This document shows positions 57,228 through 64,000 of a stretch of DNA of 64,000 nucleotides, piece after piece. Below the pieces are notes generated by a model. It saw only the letters and a program-made list of their open reading frames with translations, searched no databases and was not told the DNA's origin. Made by a program: the position numbers and the translations under genes. Source of the DNA: Tetracladium setigerum (taxonomy: Eukaryota; Ascomycota; Leotiomycetes; Helotiales); assembly GCA_031472005.1 (NCBI GenBank), contig PZJY01000006.1, positions 1,736,001 to 1,800,000 of the forward strand, given 5' to 3'. The stretch's first letter is position 1, and the number at the start of each line of letters is the position of its first letter.

Positions 57228-58427
57228 TGGGTACATTGAATGATCATGAACGGTCAGTTTGCGTTGGAGCGTTGCATTTGTACACTAGCTAGAAAAATAA
57301 TACGCATTTACAGTTCTAGTGCAAATCGATGTGCACTTCGTGGTGTGGTATGTGAGAGAGTCTTGCACCCTTTTTTCCTACTCAACTTTCTTCTTGGGGA
57401 ATTGATTGTGGCTCCATATAAATCCAGGTGCAAGAGGGCATACATGGGTAAATATTATATCCCCGGGCCATCTCTTTGTTTGGTAATGAGATCTCTATGC
57501 ATGTCTCCAGTTGCACTTGGTAGGCACAAAGCCATGCGGACAGTCCTTACCTAGGTAGGTCCCTAGGAAGATAGAACAAGTCGGAAACGGCCCAACCAAT
57601 GCAGCCAACCAAACCAGCACATGTTTTCAGATTCTTCTTGTAGTCAGCTCTGAGCACGTTCCGGTTGTGTCCCCTCGGCAAGGAAATTCCGTGAATTAGT
57701 AGCCCTGTTCCAGTTGATACCTAGCAAGGACTTTGTGCTTATTCTCCTCACTCGCCGACAGCGGTTCATTGAAATCCAGCCCATTTTCCATCAAGAACTT
57801 TGAACTTAGGGGGGAGGACAGAAGCTATGACCATGACGACTACTAAGGCCTCTGATACGGGAGATAGAAAGCCAATACTGAAGCGTACTAGATATTGTGG
57901 AGCTGCCGCCCGCAAGAGAAGGAAGAAATGAGGGAGAGACAACTAAAAAGACAGGGACAATTGTGATGGCGCTAGTGTAGTGTGCTTAAATCATGTCAAG
58001 CTCCGCACGTGGGACGCCACCACTTCTCGGCGTGGTCCGGACTCCATCGACATCCATTATATCATCATGATATGCATTGAATAAGCTTTGGGACACCTGC
58101 ATTAGGAAGCTTGGGTATTGAGCTTCTCTCCCTCGTGGCGCAAGATGCCGATTGATTGGAAGGATAGCATATGCTATCTGCCTTCTCACCTTCCTTCTGT
58201 GTCTTGTGGGTATCAGGGCCGCACCTGTGAAGAGATTTGGGGACACCAACGAATCCTTCAGGTGGATGCACATTGGAGCTATGCTATTGTAAGTTCGCCT
58301 ATTCATAGACTCGACTTCTCGGCGGCCCAGGTGGAACAATACATAAATGGCCATGATGGGCCATCGTAATTGCTGCATCCATCTATCTACAACTGAGGAA
58401 GGAAGCTTCTTGTAACTTCCGGCGACA
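57228..58427. other. intergenic between KGD2 and the RNase T2 gene
   Basis: It contains TACCTAGGTA at 57548-57557 near the KGD2 3' end. A 172-codon minus-strand frame (57986-58504) overlaps the RNase signal-peptide exon and shows no recognised motif. No gene is supported. Confidence 0.5.
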
Positions 58428-60423
58428 ATGCTTTTTCTGCCCACTGTGATTGTCCCACTCCTTCTGCCTACATTAGCAGCGGCAGCAAGTTGCAATGCCG
58501 ACAATTGTCTCCGTGAGCCATACTGACTGTCTTTGCTTTAATCCATCGTTTCTGTCTTTTGATACTTCACTCCTGAGATACTGTCTCAACCCCAAGATAT
58601 GCAAGCTAACTCGTTCTATCGATACAGGTGCCCTTCGTGCTACCAGCCGTGTCGAGGAAGCAAGGACATTCTGTGGAGCGTTTACCACTACCCAGGTCAT
58701 TGCAACAAGTGCAATTCCATTGTTTGCCATCCAAGGTTGCACTGGAAACGTTGTAAGTCGTGTAAGCAGTGCTTGTAGCTGTATCGCAACAGCAAGTTCG
58801 ACAGCCTCGTCGATCACGAGCTTCTCAAGTGCATTGTCTAGTACTTCGGCACCAACGAGCACTCCTACTCCGTTTCCTCCCTTGGGGCCAAAGTTGTGCA
58901 TGAATCCAGAATTGAGTTGTCACAACACAACAAGGGTCGAAGATCTATGCTGTTTCAATGCACCTGGTGGACAACTCCTCCTTACCCAGTTTTGGGATAC
59001 TGCACCGAGCACAGGTATGTCTCCAATCTTTGAGTTGCCAGTTGGATTTTTCTTCGTGAGGAGATATACAGCCGTATCTGGCAATTAATTGCAAGGGGCA
59101 CCAGATGATTGTGGAAGTTGACATATACGATGACTACAAAATCGACAGGTTTTGTTTGGGGGTGTTATTCATCCTTGCTTAAATCAACCTATTTCCTCCT
59201 TCTTCGGAAGCGTCCCTTTCTCTGTTATAACGCACAACTTGACCTTTAGGGCTAACTTTCCTTCCAAGGGCCCAATAACTCGTGGACTCTCCACGGACTA
59301 TGGCCAGATCACTGCGATGGAACCTATGATGCGAATTGTGATTCCTCCCGAGAGTATTCCAACATTACTGCCATTCTCCAATCTTATGGCAAAAGCGACT
59401 TGTTGGCTTTTATGAGCACCTTCTGGAAGGATTATCAAGGAAACGATGAATCTTTCTGGGAGCATGAATGGGACAAGCACGGAACATGCATCAGCACACT
59501 TGAACCAAGCTGCTACAACGGTTACACTGGTCAGGCCGAGGTCGTAGACTACTTTGAAATTGCTGTTCAGCTGTTTCGGGGATTGGATAGTTTCAAGGTA
59601 TGTCCTAGCCTGGTATGGACTTCGGCAATCGACTTACTGCCCAACTTTAGACTCTTGAAAATGCAGGTATTATTCCATCGACGACAGCGACCTACACTTC
59701 TAGTCAGATCCAGGATGCTCTCACTTCGGTTCATGGCTTCCCGGTAACAATCTCATGTAGCAGCGGTAAACTCCAAGAGATCTGGTATCACTACAACGTT
59801 ATGGGGAGTGTACAGACCGGTGAATTCGTGCCCACATCCCCAGATGGAAGCAAATCAAATTGTCCAGTAACTGGTATACGATACGTCCCGAAATATCTGC
59901 CACCCTCCACGGTTACTAGCTCAAGCGCAACCCCGACGCCAACCGGCCCACCATATACTGGGAGGGGTTTTTTGCAGGCCTATACAAGCGGTTTAAATAA
60001 GGGCTGCTTAATTTCCGCGGGGACGTGGTACACGACCGGCACTTGCGCAGGCTATACCTCTACCCCCTCTGGTAAATAATTATCCACCTAGTCGGTACCG
60101 TGCTTCAATTATTTGCTAATAACTACACAAGGCAATGGTTTCACTCTCACAAGCAGTAAAGGACCATGTGACGTTATTGCAGGTTCCTTTCTATGCGCCG
60201 CAGGAAATACAGCCGGGGTTTTCACGGTAAGCTTTTTGCCACTGTCATATAGTTATAATTCCAGCTTGCTAATACTAAAACCTCGAAGGCTTTGAACGGG
60301 TTCCTGGCTTACGCCGAAAACAATGTGTTCTATGCCGCAGCAATTCCTATCGGATCAATCCAGCAAAAGATATACACTACTAGTTACGTAATAGAAGTTA
60401 TGTTTACATGGCAAAGTATATAG
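58428..60423 (+). CDS. secreted ribonuclease T2 with N-terminal cysteine module
   Basis: Six exons: 58428-58512, 58628-59014, 59269-59597, 59651-60071, 60132-60226 and 60289-60423, giving 483 aa. The start has a signal peptide (MLFLPTVIVPLLLPTLAAA). An added module follows, CNADNCLRALRAT...FCGAF...GCTGNVVSRVSSACSC, with regularly spaced cysteines and a Ser/Thr linker, as at the N-termini of various secreted fungal proteins. The RNase T2 domain then runs from about residue 110, with CAS1 (WTLHGLWPDHCDG, His near 166) and CAS2 (FWEHEWDKHGTC, Glu/His near 224-228), so it should cut single-stranded RNA. A C-terminal extension (GFLQAYTSGLNKGCLISAGTWYTTGTC...) matches the extra domain of fungal T2 enzymes. 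Introns are 52-254 nt; three use AAG acceptors. It lies directly beside a RIP-degraded block. Confidence 0.9.
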
Positions 60424-63400
60424 ATATTGATATAGAACATCATTTGTGTAGCTTATTTTGGATATCTCCTCGGCTATCATTAAAACAAGTTGCCTGATAC
60501 ACTGATTTAGCGAGTTTACTTTGAATATTCCTACGGTCATTATTGTAACGGCACTGTTGACCGGTACGACCACGTAACAAGGCAAGAATATATAGTGATA
60601 TATGCAAATAAATAATAATTGAATCGTAATAATAAGCTTTACTACTAAGAAATGAAGAAAACTATGAATTAATAAGTAGCTAGAGGCCGAGCTATATATA
60701 CGTCCGTAATAAAGCCGTAAGGCATCCGTTCCTTCCTGCCTATCAGGTGCCTATGCCTACGCATCAGAGCTAGTCCGTTACTTGCCCGGTACTAGTGAGT
60801 AACCGGTGGTCATGTGTGAGGCAGGTGTTAATGGTCGTCACAATTATTCAAATATATTGTTAAAGTTATGCCTTAATAAGCTTGTCTTACAAGGTTATAA
60901 CCTAGCGGCGCGAAAGTATATAAAATAAAATAGAGAATTTTTTAGATAAACTTTAATAATTTTATTTATATAGAGCATAGCTGAGCTATTATTATTGGAA
61001 AGGTATCACATGATACGTATAATATAATATAAAATACTTTCTTAATTCATTTATCTGAAGTGGGAGATAAGCTCCCTATGTAACGGTCATTTGTTACAAA
61101 CATGGTTCTAGGAACACGTGAGTTCCTGGGAGCATTGCTCCCAAGACTATAAAGAAAACTTAGGAGCCTAAGTCTTAAGAGCTTAATAGCTTTCAGGAAA
61201 TACTTCAAGAGAACTCCTAACCTTTTAATTAAGTTAATTAATAAATGATTAAATAACAAATAATGAGCTTATTTAATGTTAATCACGTAATAAGTTATTT
61301 AAATTATTTAAATTACAAAGAAGATTTAAGAGATTTATAGGATTTATAAGATTTATAATAAATAAAGGTTTTATATAAGTAAGAATAATATTTCCCTAAA
61401 TAAGAGCTTGGTGCTTAACTTAAATTAAATATCTTTATTTTGATAATTAATTTATTATTATACTTATAATTCACTCCTTATTAATAAATATAAACTTAAC
61501 TTAATTATTTACTCATAAGTAAACAATAATCTATCACAAAACAGCCTTATCACATGACTATTTACTTGATGTGACGAGGTAGAGTAAGTAATTAATATAA
61601 TACTTATATTAGTGTATTAAACGTATATATAAAGTGCGCGTCCACCTTTTTTAAGGTAAGATAAGAGTATAATTTACACCTTGTTATAAAGCTACTTACT
61701 TATAGCTTTATAACTCGCTCTCTATTATTATATTTAATACTGAAATAAGTGCTATTACGTATAATAGTTATAAGTCCCGTTTATAATTAAATTAAATCCT
61801 AAGAGCTTCCCTATATATTTAAAATTATTTATTTAACGTTATCTTATTTTCTCTCTCTCTTTATATTTACTTCTTTAACTTATCGCGAGTATAACGTTAT
61901 CTAATATATTACTTATTATGTATAAGCTTACCGACTTCCAATTATAGCCGAATTAATATCGTTAACTTTAAATTAAGTATTATGTATATAATATTTAAGA
62001 TTAAGTAAATCTCAACGCTAATGATACTCCTTCTATTAAGAGTAACGCTTCGAACCTCCCTCCTTTAATTAAATTACTTATTAAAAATAAGAATTAAAAG
62101 CGTGTTAAAATACATACAAGCACTTAATCGCGTATATAAATAAGAGTAATACTTACTATAAAAATATTAGAATTAGTTATAACTGTTAAATATTAATAAT
62201 TTAATAAGTGATAATAATCATCTAAATTAGTCATTTACTCCCTTTATCAGATAATTTATCCTATTACGGCTTTACGATAATGGTTGCAACCCTTTCGGCT
62301 CTAATAGCTTAAATTGGCTTAAATAGCTTTATTAATTTATAATTAAGCCGACTTACTTATGAGTCATAAACGTTATTTAGTACGGACTAAAATTACCCCG
62401 TCTTACTTATTAAGTAATATTAATCGGATTCTTATTATACTATCTTATATTTAAGGGATTTTGATCGGATTTAATAAGGCCGGCTTATTTATAAGTTATG
62501 TTAGTGTTTTAATCGGGATTTTAATTTACACGTCTTATTATTTAATTAATAATTAGTACTTTTAGTATATCGGATTAAGCCGATACTATCGGATTCTACC
62601 GATTCACTATCATTATATAAATCACTAGGATTCCCTTAAGGATATCTTTTTTAATTAAGCACATTAAACACTCTTATAATCACCTGATCACTTCCACTGC
62701 ACACTGAATCACTTAAATCACTTAATTCACTTAAATCATTTATATTATCATTTATTTGATTCTAATATAGATATCTTCTTATTATTATAATTATTATATA
62801 AGCCTTATAAGATATTTAATAAAGCGCGCGCGCTCGTAAGATTATCTAGTAAGTGCGTTACGTGATTACTTAAGTAATTATTATTAATCTTTTCTTATAA
62901 TTAATTAAGTTATTAGAGTTCTTTATAAAGTAGTAATAATAAGCCACTAAGTTATATTAATTATTATATTGCTCCCGAGCCTTAAGCTCCTCACGTGAAT
63001 ATAAGTCACGTTCGTAATATTATCCCCTTTCGTATTAATATAAACCTTACACTTAAGTATCTTAAAGGAAATATTGCTAATAGCTTATAGCCTTCTCCTT
63101 CTTTTAATATATTACTTAAACGCTTAATTAAACGTATTAATTATATTACTCTCGGACGATAAATTCAAAATATTAAAAAAATTATAATACCTTATACTCG
63201 TTATAAAGTTATAAAATATAAAGAATATATCTCTCCTCGCGACCTTAAATTAACTCATTATAATTAATATACTTATCTAAATAAGACGTGTGATATTTAT
63301 ATTATAAATCGGATATTAACGGCATTAGATTAAGAGAGTCTCGACTCTTAAATTAAAAGGCTAGATACGGAGGAAGAAGACGTAATAATAAAGATTCTTT

Positions 63401-64000
63401 ATTTAAAAAAATAAAAATATTTCCTTTATAAGAGGCGATAAAAGATAATTATTACCGGCCTAAATTCTTTAAATTAGCTTAATACTTTAAAGGCGTTAAA
63501 AAAGGAAGAAAGAGAAAAGTTAAAGATAAAAAATACGAAAAAAGAGAGGATAAAGGAGTAATAGTTGCTTTATACTCCGGCCCTTATAAAAATAGCCTTA
63601 ATGATCGACCCGGCGATCGACCTAATCTTACTTATTACTTTCGCTAATTTAAACTTATCTTTTTAATCTTAAAATAAGGACCCGGTAGCATTTAATAATA
63701 ATACTTTATTAATATCCGATAATAATTAAGATTTAATTTTAATTCCTAAGAATTCTTAAATTATAAGTAATCCTTTTATTTTTTTAAGTAATAAAACTTC
63801 TTCTTAATTAGCTTATAATCTAAGATTTTTTCTACTTTATAATATGCTTCTAGGTTTATCGGTTATATTAATATATTAAGAGCTAATAGTACTCTTAATA
63901 GTACTTTCTTAAGGAGTGAAATATAAAATACCGAATAAATATTTATAATTTTTAATAAAGCGAGTTTATAATTTAATTATCCCTTAATTATTTTAATTTC
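60424..64000. mobile_element. AT-rich RIP-degraded repeat block
   Basis: The composition changes sharply just after the RNase T2 stop. In 61801-62100 I counted 54 TpA, 2 CpA, 3 TpG and 10 CpG, the pattern left by RIP, which turns CpA into TpA and spares CpG. It has no intact open frame. It is presumably a mutated transposon or array of them; the element type cannot be read. The stretch near 63480-63560 is purine-rich and may be a relic of a Lys/Glu-rich frame. It reaches the end of the window. Confidence 0.8.

Noticed and set aside
57986..58504. 172-codon minus-strand frame before the RNase T2 gene
   Set aside because: It overlaps the RNase signal-peptide exon, its longest version relies on a non-ATG start, and no domain is visible.
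1..64000. tRNA, 5S rRNA and CRISPR arrays
   Set aside because: Scanning for GGTTCGA-type T-loops and for spaced direct repeats gave no credible candidate; tandem repeats found are simple microsatellites.

Overview
The window is nuclear DNA of a filamentous ascomycete (Pezizomycotina). Genes are dense and cut by short introns, mostly 46-112 nt with GTRNGT donors, CTRAY branch sites and NAG acceptors. The protein set (Atg4, POM152, Slm1-type protein, PS synthase, SPX-RING ligase, Ldb17, Sqs1, H2A/H2B) is typically fungal. The last 3.6 kb is an AT-rich block with the dinucleotide signature of repeat-induced point mutation (RIP). A leotiomycete would fit, but that assignment is inference. All exon models were spliced by hand from the sequence; splice phases were checked to sum to whole codons unless noted.

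Layout. 0.4-4.6 kb: an unrecognised cysteine-rich protein and a Gbp2/Hrb1-like RRM protein containing an 8-nt exon. 4.6-8.7 kb: long gene-free divergent interval. 8.7-12.0 kb: Ldb17/SPIN90 actin-patch protein and a secreted trypsin-fold protease. 13.6-22.5 kb: Slm1-type F-BAR/PH protein, cytosolic threonyl-tRNA synthetase, GAR1 and phosphatidylserine synthase. 23-29 kb: a zinc metalloprotease/jacalin-type protein and a Whi5/Nrm1-like cell-cycle repressor, both with one-base frame breaks. 29.4-36.4 kb: POM152 and a UCH37-type deubiquitinase. 37-44 kb: FBXO21-like F-box protein, SPX-RING ubiquitin ligase, Jjj1-type J protein. 46-51 kb: Atg4 and Sqs1. 51-58 kb: divergent histones H2B/H2A, a small LYR complex I subunit (NDUFB9 type), and the 2-oxoglutarate dehydrogenase E2. 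58.4-60.4 kb: secreted RNase T2 with an added N-terminal cysteine module, lying directly against the RIP block (60.4-64 kb).

Most genes are housekeeping and unrelated in function. Several divergent pairs do share a promoter and a theme: H2B/H2A (nucleosome), ThrRS/GAR1 (translation and ribosome biogenesis), NDUFB9/KGD2 (mitochondrial energy metabolism). No tRNA, rRNA, CRISPR array or intact transposon was found. The most notable signals are a palindrome TACCTAGGTA recurring in intergenic DNA, mirrored promoter elements in the histone pair, three GC-AG introns (two in one tiny gene), an 8-nt microexon, a CaaX box on the SPX-RING ligase, and the RNase T2 beside the RIP block. A run of frame breaks that are all repaired by adding one G/C points to sequence errors or real gene decay between about 13 and 29 kb.
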